From positions 1 through 6,739 of the forward strand of contig WAQS01000214.1 of the NCBI GenBank assembly GCA_015520115.1: 6,739 nt of DNA, in the 5' to 3' direction. The DNA comes from Ferroglobus sp. GTDB lineage: Archaea; Halobacteriota; Archaeoglobi; Archaeoglobales; Archaeoglobaceae. Every line of letters starts with the position of its first letter. Position 1 is the stretch's first letter. Under the pieces are notes generated by a model. That model had not been told where the DNA came from, did not search any database, and saw nothing but the letters and a program-made list of their open reading frames with translations. Both the position numbers and the translations under genes were made by a program. Of the stretch, positions 1 through 6,535 are shown in pieces.

Positions 1-169
1 GGATAACAGAAAATAACATTTGAGTAGCTACGTAAACTTCTGGAGGGACGTTTATCATAGCTCTTTGAAGGTCTCTTCCAAGTTCGTAGTACTTAGTAAG
101 ACTTCTCTTTGCTCTTTCTCCGAAAATTCTGTAAGCGAGCCTCGTAAACTCGTTTTCGTTCTTTATCAT
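1..169 (-). CDS. Archaeal type II/IV secretion inner-membrane protein, GspF/TadC/FlaJ-like (partial, N-terminus only)
   Basis: The first 56 codons of a gene that runs off the left edge. The start ATG (169-167) overlaps the stop of the upstream ATPase gene in an ATGA arrangement, with a GAGG about eight bases upstream, so the two are almost certainly co-translated. The visible peptide begins MIKNENEFTRLAYRIFGERA and continues with a basic, Tyr-rich stretch and PPEVYVATQ. This fits the cytoplasmic N-terminus of archaeal GspF/FlaJ-type platform proteins, which typically carry a 'YR.FG' motif and a later 'PE.Y.A' motif before the first T2SSF membrane domain. Members of the family sit in the membrane as the platform on which a GspE-type ATPase acts to assemble a pilin-like filament. 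The call rests on this short segment plus the adjacent ATPase. The membrane segments lie outside the window, and nothing distinguishes pilus assembly from another filament system. Confidence 0.72.
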   Translation of the reverse strand, partial: MIKNENEFTRLAYRIFGERAKRSLTKYYELGRDLQRAMINVPPEVYVATQMLFSVI

Positions 170-1716
170 GCTATCATCCTCAAAACGCTATCCTTATCGT
201 TTTGGTATGCGTGTATTATTTTAGCTACTTCTTTGTAGTCTCTTATGTTGTTTTCGAGCATCCACTGGAGGACTTTTTTTCTATTTTCGAGTTCTTCTTC
301 GAGTTCTTTTCTACTCCAAGCTCTCATTTTTCTTATTTCCTCGAGGACTTTGGAGGAGCCAATCATTATGTGTTCATCTTTTTCGCTGTCCCAGGAGAAG
401 ACTGTAGTAGTTTTGATTATTTTTGTGTGGGGGTCCATTCCGACTATTTCTGCTATTTCTAAATTTCTTCTTACTCTTTTGTTTCCCAGATAAACTTGGG
501 CTTGTATGCTTATTATATCGAGAGCTTCTATCATGCTTCTTGGCACGTTTATCGGGGGATTCTCTAATCTGTGGATTACACCATTCACCGAGTCAGCATG
601 CAAAGTTGAGTAGGTTGTGTGACCTGTTGACATTGCCTGGAAGAGGGTTAGGGCTTCTTTACCTCTAACCTCTCCAACTATTATGTACTCTGGTCTTTGT
701 CTTAGAGCTGCTCTTAGCAACTCGTACATATCGATTTCTTTTCCTCCAACTCCTTCTCTTGTCACAGCCGGAATCCAGTTTTCGTGGGGGAGCATTACTT
801 CTCTTGTATCTTCTATGCTTACGATTTTAGCGTTTTTTGGGATGAAGAGGCTAATGGCGTTCATGCTTGTTGTTTTTCCGCTTGCTGTTCCTCCGGCGAA
901 GATCAAGTTCTTTTTGTTTTCTATGCAGAGCCAGAGGTATGCCATTTCCTCCAAGCTGAAGGTTTTCCAAGCTATCAGATCTATTGGCGTCAGAGGGACG
1001 TCTCTGAACTTCCTGATTGTGAATGTTGAGCCGTGGTCGGTGACCTCTCTTCCCAATGTCATTTGAATTCTGCTTCCATCTGGCAAGGTCGCATCAAGCA
1101 TCGGCTCGGCAATGCTAATATGCTTCCCGGACTGTTGCGCAAGCTTAATTATGAAGCTGTCGAGCTCATCTTCAGAAAAAACTATGTTCGTCTGCAGATT
1201 CTGATAATTCCTGTGATAAACAAATATCGGCTTCCCATACCCATTGCAACTTATATCCTCAAGCAAACGATCCCTCATCAAAGGAGTAATCGGCCCGAAG
1301 AGAATAGTATCTCTTAGCAAGTAATAGAGGAGAGCATAGTAGTGGTAATCGTCTGGATCAAGGTTTAAAGCTTCGAGAAGTCTGTCGTAGCTCGAAAGTA
1401 TCGTTTTTGCCTTATCCTTAAAATCGGCATCGTAGGGGAGAGTATATTCAACCCTTTTAATAATCTCCTCTCTGTACTTCTCGTAATCCTCCTCAAGAAT
1501 TGGTTCGACGACGTGGTAGAAGTAATCGTAATTTTTCTTTAGAATGAAAACGACCGAAAACTCGAAGTCACTGAGAACGTTATAATCTTCGACGATCTCG
1601 TAACCTTCTGGAATTTCCGCTTTCTCTTTTATAACTTCCGTAAACTCCTTGAAATTTTTTATTCGTTCTCTTTCGCTCTCCTCTCTTTTCAGCTTGACCT
1701 TAAGATTCAGTTTCAT
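166..1716 (-). CDS. Archaeal type II/IV secretion (pilus assembly) hexameric ATPase, GspE/TadA-like
   Basis: A 516-residue cytoplasmic ATPase of the archaeal GspE/TadA/FlaI superfamily, expected to hydrolyse ATP to drive assembly of a type IV pilus-like filament on the GspF-type platform encoded next. The first ~120 residues are charged. Residues ~135-240 form the N-terminal domain typical of the family (FGPITPLMRDRLLEDIS, then the DATLPDGSRIQMT strand pair). The core motifs are all present: Walker A GGTASGKTT (275-283, Lys281), Asp box SIEDTRE (300-306), Walker B YIIVGEVRG (344-352, catalytic Glu349) and His box STGHTTYSTLHADS (363-376). A charged helix (~455-490) ends the protein. No zinc tetracysteine motif is present, unlike many bacterial GspE proteins. 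The ATG at 1716-1714 has GGTGA six bases upstream and lies within the end of the GTPase gene (17-base overlap), so expression depends on that operon. No archaellum genes adjoin it, so a non-archaellum filament is more likely than FlaI. Confidence 0.93.
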   Translation of the reverse strand: MKLNLKVKLKREESERERIKNFKEFTEVIKEKAEIPEGYEIVEDYNVLSDFEFSVVFILKKNYDYFYHVVEPILEEDYEKYREEIIKRVEYTLPYDADFKDKAKTILSSYDRLLEALNLDPDDYHYYALLYYLLRDTILFGPITPLMRDRLLEDISCNGYGKPIFVYHRNYQNLQTNIVFSEDELDSFIIKLAQQSGKHISIAEPMLDATLPDGSRIQMTLGREVTDHGSTFTIRKFRDVPLTPIDLIAWKTFSLEEMAYLWLCIENKKNLIFAGGTASGKTTSMNAISLFIPKNAKIVSIEDTREVMLPHENWIPAVTREGVGGKEIDMYELLRAALRQRPEYIIVGEVRGKEALTLFQAMSTGHTTYSTLHADSVNGVIHRLENPPINVPRSMIEALDIISIQAQVYLGNKRVRRNLEIAEIVGMDPHTKIIKTTTVFSWDSEKDEHIMIGSSKVLEEIRKMRAWSRKELEEELENRKKVLQWMLENNIRDYKEVAKIIHAYQNDKDSVLRMIA

Positions 1717-3277
1717 AGATCTTCACCACTTCTCCCATTCCCTTGCTCCTACCCTCTCTGAAAATGAACCTCTGCCCCGGTAAAATGTATTGGGGGTTGT
1801 ACTTAAATCGAATCCTCACCCTTCCCCTATCTCCGGCTTTAAGAAATTCTTTGTCGATCTCCTTAAATATCACGGTCTCGCTTATAGTTTCGCAGTGCAA
1901 AACGGGTTCGTAGCCGGATGAAATTTTAGTCGGGTGCGTGAAAACGTAAACTTCAGCTTCGAACTCCCTCACAGCGTAGGGCTCGGTTTTTGTCACGACC
2001 ATACCTCTCCTGAGATCCTCAACGGAAATATTTTTCAAAGCCAAACCGACTATGTCTCCGCTTTTCGCCCGCTCAACTCTGTAGTGGTGCATCTCTATAC
2101 TCGAAACCTTGGTTTTCACGAAACTTCCGTCTGAGAAAGGTCCGACGAACACTTCATCCCCCTCGCTTATCTCTCCAGACTTTATCGTTCCACTCACAAC
2201 CGTTCCAACGCCGGTGACTTTGTAAATCCTGTCTATGTACATTAAAAAGTCGCTCTCCTCGTATCTGAGTTTTGGAAGCCTGTAAAGCAGCTCTTCGAGT
2301 ATGTCGTATCCAGCGAGAGTTATGGCTGAGGTGACAACGATTGGCACAACGAAGCTGTTTTTAGCCATTAGCCTCGAAACCTTTTCGGCATCGCTTCTAC
2401 TCTTCAGAAGATACGGGACTCTTCCCAACCCTCTCAGCAATTTCGAGATTTCGGAAATCAAGCTTTTTATTCTCTCGTCGCTTACCTTATCAGCTTTGGT
2501 TATGGCAATTATCACCGGAAGTTCCATCGCAAGCAGAATTCCGAGGTGCTCCTTTGTTATCCTCATTATGCCGTCGTCAGCAGCTATAGTTAGCAGTCCG
2601 TAGTCTATTCTTTGCCCGATCAAACCCCTTATGGCTGTCCTCAACCAAGGTTCGTGCCCGACTGTGTCGACGAAGGACACTATTTTTTCGGAGTTTTCCA
2701 CAACCCAAGCTTTTTCGGCTTTGCTCAGCGGGTTTTTCATTCTTATCGCTTTTCCGTTTTTGAATCCCAAAACAGCAAAGCTTAGATCTGCGCTCAATCC
2801 CCTCTCGATTTCGTGCTTCAAAGTGTCGAGGTATATTCTCGTTAATCCATCTCCGTCATCGCATTTTCCAGTGATTAAGCAACCAACGAGAGTGGATTTG
2901 CCGTGATCTACATGCCCGGCTGTGCCAACTGTTATGTGCTCCTTTGGCTTGTCCTTTCTAATTTCAACTACCGCAACGTATCCACCGTTAACCTCGTAAA
3001 CTTCCTTTTCAGTGACCTTTGCGTCGATGTCTTTGGCTATGACCTCAAGAACTTCTATAGTCTTATCGAGCTCCTCTTTTTTTATTCCCTTAAACTCTCC
3101 GCTGTCGGAAATGCCTATAATGTAGTAAGCTACACCCTTCCCCATTAAAATTCGATGATTCATCTGACACGCTAAAGACTGCCTCCTACCCTCTTTTAAA
3201 TGATAATCCGTAAGATACTCTTTAAATTCGATGTTTTCCCTCTCCCCCTTACTTACTAACTCTCCGAGATTTGGCAT
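1700..3277 (-). CDS. GTPBP1/GTPBP2-family translational GTPase with N-terminal Schlafen/AlbA_2-like domain
   Basis: A 525-residue GTPase of the EF-1alpha/EF-Tu superfamily, GTPBP1 branch. G motifs are intact: G1 GTAGHVDHGKST (118-129), G3 DTVGH (204-208, with the catalytic-type His208), G4 TKAD (260-263) and G5 TSA (316-318). Residues ~341-430 are a beta-barrel domain 2 (YKVTGVGTVVSGTIKSG). Residues ~435-522 are domain 3, ending in GQRFIFREGRSKGMGEVVKI, a GTPBP1/2 hallmark as I recall it from the human proteins. The recalled EHLG segment after G3 is also present (243-246). Residues ~1-108 are an extra domain resembling the Schlafen AlbA_2 fold: E12-x4-E17-F-K, then YYIIGISDSGEFKGI (51-65). 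In eukaryotes GTPBP1/2 act in ribosome rescue and mRNA turnover; the archaeal role is unproven. It is the first gene of the operon. The ATG at 3277 lacks a ribosome site but has a TATA-like element about 29 bases upstream, fitting a leaderless message. Confidence 0.92.
   Translation of the reverse strand: MPNLGELVSKGERENIEFKEYLTDYHLKEGRRQSLACQMNHRILMGKGVAYYIIGISDSGEFKGIKKEELDKTIEVLEVIAKDIDAKVTEKEVYEVNGGYVAVVEIRKDKPKEHITVGTAGHVDHGKSTLVGCLITGKCDDGDGLTRIYLDTLKHEIERGLSADLSFAVLGFKNGKAIRMKNPLSKAEKAWVVENSEKIVSFVDTVGHEPWLRTAIRGLIGQRIDYGLLTIAADDGIMRITKEHLGILLAMELPVIIAITKADKVSDERIKSLISEISKLLRGLGRVPYLLKSRSDAEKVSRLMAKNSFVVPIVVTSAITLAGYDILEELLYRLPKLRYEESDFLMYIDRIYKVTGVGTVVSGTIKSGEISEGDEVFVGPFSDGSFVKTKVSSIEMHHYRVERAKSGDIVGLALKNISVEDLRRGMVVTKTEPYAVREFEAEVYVFTHPTKISSGYEPVLHCETISETVIFKEIDKEFLKAGDRGRVRIRFKYNPQYILPGQRFIFREGRSKGMGEVVKIYETES
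1723..1727 (-). promoter_or_regulatory. Ribosome binding site for the GspE-like ATPase, inside the upstream gene
   Basis: On the minus strand this reads GGTGA, six bases before the ATG at 1716. It lies inside the last codons of the GTPase gene, which supports the overlapping start and translational coupling of the two genes. Confidence 0.6.
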
Positions 3278-3300
3278 TTCAAATTCATTCGAATTTCAAA
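3277..3300. repeat. Imperfect palindrome at the GTPase start, possible operator
   Basis: The arms TTTCAAATTC (3277-3286) and GAATTTCAAA (3291-3300) are inverted copies matching at 9 of 10 positions around the 4-base centre ATTC. The inner six pairs, AAATTC/GAATTT, are perfect. The repeat lies between the TATA-like element and the start codon, over the predicted transcription start, where a bound repressor could block the promoter. It is AT-rich, so chance occurrence is possible. Confidence 0.4.
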
Positions 3301-3308
3301 CGTTAAAA
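3299..3308. repeat. Direct repeat AACGTTAAAA, copy 1 (GTPase side)
   Basis: Exact 10-base copy of the sequence at 3347-3356, start-to-start spacing 48 bases. This copy overlaps the TATA-like element of the leftward operon. The core AACGTT is itself palindromic. Confidence 0.45.
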
Positions 3309-3309
3309 C
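3304..3309 (-). promoter_or_regulatory. TATA-like element of the GTPase-secretion operon
   Basis: Reads AGTTTTAACG across 3310-3301 on the minus strand, centred about 29 bases before the GTPase start codon. With the usual archaeal TATA-to-start distance of about 25 bases, transcription would begin only a few bases before the ATG. This agrees with the absence of a Shine-Dalgarno sequence. The element is not a strong consensus and no clear BRE is seen. Confidence 0.4.
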
Positions 3310-3344
3310 TGTTGCGATCCCTTTTAGAATTTCGAAAGAGAAAC

Positions 3345-3356
3345 TTAACGTTAAAA
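3345..3356. repeat. Direct repeat AACGTTAAAA, copy 2, within palindrome TTAACGTTAA
   Basis: The second copy occupies 3347-3356. Here it is extended to the left to give a perfect 10-base palindrome, TTAACGTTAA (3345-3354). It lies just upstream of the promoter of the rightward KaiC-like gene, so each divergent promoter carries one copy. A shared binding protein is possible but not shown. Confidence 0.4.
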
Positions 3357-3361
3357 ATAAC

Positions 3362-3376
3362 ATAAGGCTTTTATAC
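3362..3376 (+). promoter_or_regulatory. BRE/TATA promoter of the KaiC-like operon
   Basis: The element ATAAGG followed by CTTTTATAC is a good archaeal BRE/TATA match. The TATA core (3369-3375) is centred about 29 bases before the ATG at 3401, which predicts a transcript starting at or within a few bases of the start codon. No Shine-Dalgarno motif lies before that ATG, in line with leaderless initiation. Confidence 0.6.
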
Positions 3377-3400
3377 ATTCTGCGATAGTATTATATTGGT

Positions 3401-4261
3401 ATGACGAAGTATTATGAGCTCAAAGAGCTTGAAAGCAAAGCCCCCAAGCTTTTTGGAATTCCGACTGGAACTAAGCTTGACGAAATGTTCTTTAAAGTGG
3501 AGGAAGAGGACGGAAAGTTCGTAAAAAAGCCTTTGGGCGGTATTCCGTATTTGGCTGTGATGAACATTACTGGAGTGCCAGACACTGGTAAGAGCGTTTT
3601 TGCTGAACAATTTACGGTAACTCAGGCTGCGCACGGCTACAAGGTTCTTTTCGTAACTGTAGAAAGTCCAGCTAACTTCCTTTACACGGCTTTAAAACAA
3701 AAAGCTCAGGCGATGGGGGTTGACTTTAACAAGGTGGAGCAGAACGTCGTTGTTATCGACGCTTCGGAGAGCGACGAGCTGAGGGAAAATACGAGAGCTT
3801 TGATAGATACGATGGCTTACGCCATAAGGGAAAAGAAGTGCACGAACGTTGTCATCGACAGCATCACGGGGCTCTACGAGCATAAGGAAGTTCTCGCGAG
3901 GCAGATAGTCAGGCAAATCTTCAATTTCCTGAAAAAGTGGAGGCAAACGGCTGTGCTGATATCCCAAAAGAGGAGTTCTCAAGCAAGCGAGAGTGCCGAA
4001 GCTGCTGGAGGTTTGGCTGTTGCCCATATAGTCGACGGAACGATAGTCATGGACAAGAAAATAATTGAGACGAGGTGGGATGTGAATCTCTACGGACTAC
4101 CGATAGGAAGCGTTTTGAGGACGATAAGGATTGACGGATGCAGATTGACCGGACACGACTCAAGGACGTGGGTTTTCGAGATAACTGAAAACGGATTGAT
4201 AGAAATAATCGCTCCTCTAAGCGAGTACATAAAGAAGAGGGGCAGAATTGGAGAGGAGTGA
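3401..4261 (+). CDS. Single-domain KaiC/RadA-like ATPase (thermophile KaiC family)
   Basis: A 286-residue RecA-fold ATPase of the KaiC group (PF06745/COG0467). Visible motifs are FGIPTGTKLDEMFF (18-31), the opening used by many KaiC-like proteins to name the target loop; GGIPYLAVMNITG leading to Walker A GVPDTGKS (58-65, Lys64, Ser65); VTVESP (85-90) with Glu88 at the place of the KaiC catalytic glutamate; Walker B NVVIDS (149-154, Asp153); and AVLISQK (184-190) as the post-Walker B sensor strand. Only one KaiC domain is present, so it is not the two-domain clock protein. From memory it best fits the archaeal 'AF_0795 family' KaiC proteins (TIGR03878), for which no substrate or output is established. 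It is followed 12 bases later by a helix-turn-helix protein of the matching 'near-KaiC' type, so the two probably work together in sensing or regulation. The intact Walker motifs make it unlike FlaH, and no archaellum genes are nearby. Start: only ATG placed correctly behind the TATA box. Confidence 0.88.
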   Translation: MTKYYELKELESKAPKLFGIPTGTKLDEMFFKVEEEDGKFVKKPLGGIPYLAVMNITGVPDTGKSVFAEQFTVTQAAHGYKVLFVTVESPANFLYTALKQKAQAMGVDFNKVEQNVVVIDASESDELRENTRALIDTMAYAIREKKCTNVVIDSITGLYEHKEVLARQIVRQIFNFLKKWRQTAVLISQKRSSQASESAEAAGGLAVAHIVDGTIVMDKKIIETRWDVNLYGLPIGSVLRTIRIDGCRLTGHDSRTWVFEITENGLIEIIAPLSEYIKKRGRIGEE

Positions 4262-4268
4262 GGAGGTG
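4262..4268 (+). promoter_or_regulatory. Ribosome binding site of the helix-turn-helix partner gene
   Basis: GGAGGTG immediately after the stop codon of the KaiC-like gene and five bases before the ATG at 4274. It fixes that start and shows that the second gene is translated from a shared message. Confidence 0.8.
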
Positions 4269-4273
4269 GGAGA

Positions 4274-4882
4274 ATGGAGATTATCGCAAAGCCGAAGGGT
4301 GGCGTGAACGTAGATAAAATGGCTGAAAAGGTTTTTTGGGAGGCTATAAAGCTTTTGGGAGGTTTGAAGAAACTCGTTGAATTCAGGAATCTCACGTGGT
4401 TACCGAGTCTCGCGGAAGCAGCCTACGTTCTTGTCTTAAAAAACGAAGCGTTCAAAACGTACAGGGAGATTGCTGAATATCTTGGAATAACCGAGCAGAC
4501 TGTGAAGAACATAGCTACGGCGGATGAAGAAGCCGTTAGGAAGTACTTGGAAGGAGAACTCGAAGAAAGACCAAAGGAGCATGTGGCTGGGGGAATAGCT
4601 AAGCTTGCATACAAAAAGCTGAAGGAGGAGAAGAGGCTTGAGGAACAGGAAGTGGAGATATACCATGACGAAATAGAAGCGCTGGGAATAGATTGGGCGA
4701 TTCACGTTTTAGCGAGAATTAGGGGAACTCACTTCCCCCTCAACAAAGAAGATCTCAAAGAGAAGCTGGAGGGTATAATAGTTAAAGGGAAGAAGATCGA
4801 GGAATTGCTCGACAAAATCGAATACCCAGTGAAATCTCCCGCTGAGCTTCTCCACAAGATAAAGGTGGCTGCCGAAGGATAA
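4274..4882 (+). CDS. Helix-turn-helix 'near-KaiC' partner protein, probable regulator
   Basis: A 202-residue soluble, mostly helical, charged protein. The clearest motif is a helix-turn-helix at ~62-82 (TYREIAEYLGITEQTVKNIAT), in the sigma-70 region 4/LuxR style. It is preceded by SLAEAAYVLVLKN (45-57) and followed by an acidic helix and HVAGGIAKLAYKKLKEE (103-119). The C-terminal part (~137-202: DWAIHVLARIRG, then SPAELLHKI) has no function I recognise. From memory, a domain of this kind is described as regularly encoded beside archaeal KaiC-like ATPases (TIGR03879, 'near_KaiC_dom', probable regulatory domain), and the arrangement here matches. It lies 12 bases downstream of the KaiC-like gene with a strong ribosome site. 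Inference: a DNA-binding or adaptor output protein controlled by the ATPase. DNA binding has not been shown, and the downstream half could be a protein-interaction region. Confidence 0.78.
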   Translation: MEIIAKPKGGVNVDKMAEKVFWEAIKLLGGLKKLVEFRNLTWLPSLAEAAYVLVLKNEAFKTYREIAEYLGITEQTVKNIATADEEAVRKYLEGELEERPKEHVAGGIAKLAYKKLKEEKRLEEQEVEIYHDEIEALGIDWAIHVLARIRGTHFPLNKEDLKEKLEGIIVKGKKIEELLDKIEYPVKSPAELLHKIKVAAEG

Positions 4883-4905
4883 GTTGACTCTTCATTTCCT
4901 TACAC

Positions 4906-4936
4906 AAACTTTTTAAGCTTTAAAAGCTAAATTTTA
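4906..4936. terminator. T-rich convergent terminator region between the KaiC-like module and the symporter
   Basis: The 51-base gap between converging genes holds ACTTTTTAAGC on the plus strand (five Ts at 4910-4914) and T-runs on the minus strand just past the symporter stop. Nested short inverted repeats are present: TTTTAA-GCT-TTAAAA and AGCTTT-A-AAAGCT. Archaeal termination relies mainly on oligo-T, so this probably serves both strands. The hairpins are too short and AT-rich to be convincing alone. Confidence 0.5.
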
Positions 4937-6520
4937 TTGCCCGCCTGCCATGCGTCCCCCGATTAATGAAGGGGATTCCACAGGGCGGGCGACACCAACT
5001 CTCTTTTCGATCACGCTCACCAAAATTCCGGATAGAAAGCTCGCGATAAATCCCGGGAGGACTGAGTAAACGGGAATTCCGAATATCCACACTGTCTTTC
5101 CATGTATTGCGAAAGTTAGGATCGTCAGGAGTAAACCTGAAATCATGCTCGCTCTCGCACCGTTTTTTGTCATTCCGCTCCAGTAAAGCCCGAGAATTAT
5201 CGGAAAGAAAAAGCAGTTAGCCATTAAGGAGAGAGAAGCCCATATTAGCCAAGCTAAGAGCTGCTGAGGGTGTAACGCGAAATAAATCGAAGATAATCCC
5301 ACTGCGAAGACGATGATTGCGTTAATAACTTTGAACTTTCTGCCGTTCACGTTCAAACCAAAAGCTTTAGCCAGAATGTCGTAGGTTATGTTGCTGGCGG
5401 TGGTCACTATCAGCCTGTCGGTTGTGGACATAACTCCAGCTAAAATGGTCGGAAGGAGGAGAAGGAACAACCACTCTGGAAGAAAAGCTGAAGCAATAGT
5501 TGGGTAAGCCATGTCCGACCACTTGACGCTGATCTCTCCGAGCTTTATTTCTGGAATCTCTATCCTTCCTTCAGCCCATGCAACTCTTGCCGCAATTCCA
5601 GCCAGAGATGTTAGGAAAATCGTGGAAAAGCCAAGGAGATACATAACGAGTGGTCCCCACCTCGTGTACTCTCTTTTTTTGAAGGTGAGCATGTTGTTAA
5701 CTACATGAGGAGCGACCATCAAGCCGAGGGGAACTGCTATGCCGAAGAGGGTTAGGTTGTATGCCCATCCAGCTAAAGGAACGTTGGCTGGGGCGAAAGG
5801 ATCGTTCAAGTACTTTGCGAACATGAAGTCTTCCTCCAATCCTTTAACTTTCTGAAGTTCCGGCATTGAAGCAAGAGCTGAGTTTATGTGCTCTATATCT
5901 CCCACGTGGGATATTATCAGAGGGACTGTGAGAAAAACGCCGATTATCATTAAAAGAGACTGAGCAAAAGTCGTCCAAGCCGTTGAGAACATTCCTCCGG
6001 AAGAGACGTAAGCTACCACTATCAAAGCTGCCATGATTACCCCAAGCCAGTAAGGTATTCCGAGTATAACTTCGCTCGCTATTCCTATGGCTGTGTACTG
6101 TCCTATGAGGTAGATGTAGCTTGTGATTGCTGAAACAATTGCAGCAAGAAGCCTTATCGTCTTAGCATCTCTGTACCTGAAAGCCAAGTAGTCTTGGATG
6201 GTCACGAGCTTGTACTTTTCCTTCAGCGGAAACAGCTTGTAGCCTATCACTATCGTTCCAAAAGCTATAGCAAATGCCGGACCGAAAATCCTTTCCCAGA
6301 CGTTAGCCCAGCCGGTGGTGAATGCTAAACCTGCTACTCCTATTAAGGACATCCCGCTGAAAACGCTTCCCACCATAAGTAAAATGTACGTCCAGAAACC
6401 AAGCTGACCACTTGCAGCAACGAAATCTTCCACCGTCCTGACCTTTTTTGCACCGAAGTAAGCTATTACCGCTATGGCAGTTAAGTAGGAAGCGAAGATT
6501 GCGAGTGCTGCGGGATTCAA
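4934..6520 (-). CDS. Sodium:solute symporter, SSS family (TC 2.A.21)
   Basis: A 528-residue integral membrane protein with about 13 predicted hydrophobic helices (first ~6-24, last ~479-503), the usual SSS length and topology. Family features are the unwound-helix region GSVFSGMSLIG (51-61), the conserved loop LVTIQDYLAFRYR (105-117), the signature segment YVSSGGMFSTAWTTFAQ (171-187), and AGVMSTTDRLIVTTASNI (361-378). In the last of these, Ser365 and Thr366 lie where Na2-site ligands are found in PutP and vSGLT. It should use the sodium gradient to import a small solute such as an organic acid, amino acid or vitamin; the substrate cannot be read from the sequence. The start is TTG at 6520-6518. 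An in-frame stop at 6541-6539 leaves no other start upstream, the next Met is residue 49 inside a membrane helix, and GGAGGTGA lies seven bases before the TTG. It is the second gene behind a small membrane ORF and a palindromic operator. Confidence 0.92.
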   Translation of the reverse strand: MNPAALAIFASYLTAIAVIAYFGAKKVRTVEDFVAASGQLGFWTYILLMVGSVFSGMSLIGVAGLAFTTGWANVWERIFGPAFAIAFGTIVIGYKLFPLKEKYKLVTIQDYLAFRYRDAKTIRLLAAIVSAITSYIYLIGQYTAIGIASEVILGIPYWLGVIMAALIVVAYVSSGGMFSTAWTTFAQSLLMIIGVFLTVPLIISHVGDIEHINSALASMPELQKVKGLEEDFMFAKYLNDPFAPANVPLAGWAYNLTLFGIAVPLGLMVAPHVVNNMLTFKKREYTRWGPLVMYLLGFSTIFLTSLAGIAARVAWAEGRIEIPEIKLGEISVKWSDMAYPTIASAFLPEWLFLLLLPTILAGVMSTTDRLIVTTASNITYDILAKAFGLNVNGRKFKVINAIIVFAVGLSSIYFALHPQQLLAWLIWASLSLMANCFFFPIILGLYWSGMTKNGARASMISGLLLTILTFAIHGKTVWIFGIPVYSVLPGFIASFLSGILVSVIEKRVGVARPVESPSLIGGRMAGGQ

Positions 6521-6527
6521 ATTATCT

Positions 6528-6535
6528 TCACCTCC
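6528..6535 (-). promoter_or_regulatory. Ribosome binding site of the symporter, overlapping the stop of the small ORF
   Basis: Reads GGAGGTGA on the minus strand, seven bases before the TTG start. Its last three bases, TGA, are the stop codon of the 28-residue ORF, so ribosomes finishing that ORF stop exactly on the symporter's initiation site. It decides the TTG start. Confidence 0.85.

Noticed and set aside
20..238. Plus-strand open frame of 72 codons at the left edge
   Set aside because: It overlaps the GspF start and GspE end on the opposite strand. Those carry the coding signal, and this frame has no ribosome site or motif.
683..1066. Plus-strand open frame of 127 codons
   Set aside because: It lies antisense within the GspE core, opposite the Walker and His-box codons. 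It has no ribosome site or recognisable motif, and its serine- and phenylalanine-rich composition is typical of a reverse-frame shadow.
2301..2906. Plus-strand open frames of about 90-100 codons
   Set aside because: They are antisense to the G3-G5 region of the GTPase. The frames are explained by codon bias of the real gene and have no initiation signals.
3692..4027. Minus-strand open frame of 111 codons
   Set aside because: It is opposite the KaiC-like ATPase and overlaps conserved Walker B codons. No promoter or ribosome site is seen, and the peptide has no family features.
166..4261. Archaellum (FlaI/FlaH/FlaJ) locus
   Set aside because: A GspE-like and a GspF-like gene plus a KaiC-like ATPase superficially recall FlaI, FlaJ and FlaH. 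However, the KaiC-like gene is on the other strand with its own helix-turn-helix partner, a GTPase lies between, and no archaellin or other fla genes are visible.
3401..4261. Circadian clock KaiC or RadA recombinase
   Set aside because: Only one ATPase domain is present, whereas clock KaiC has two. The protein has no helix-hairpin-helix N-terminal domain or polymerisation motif of RadA.
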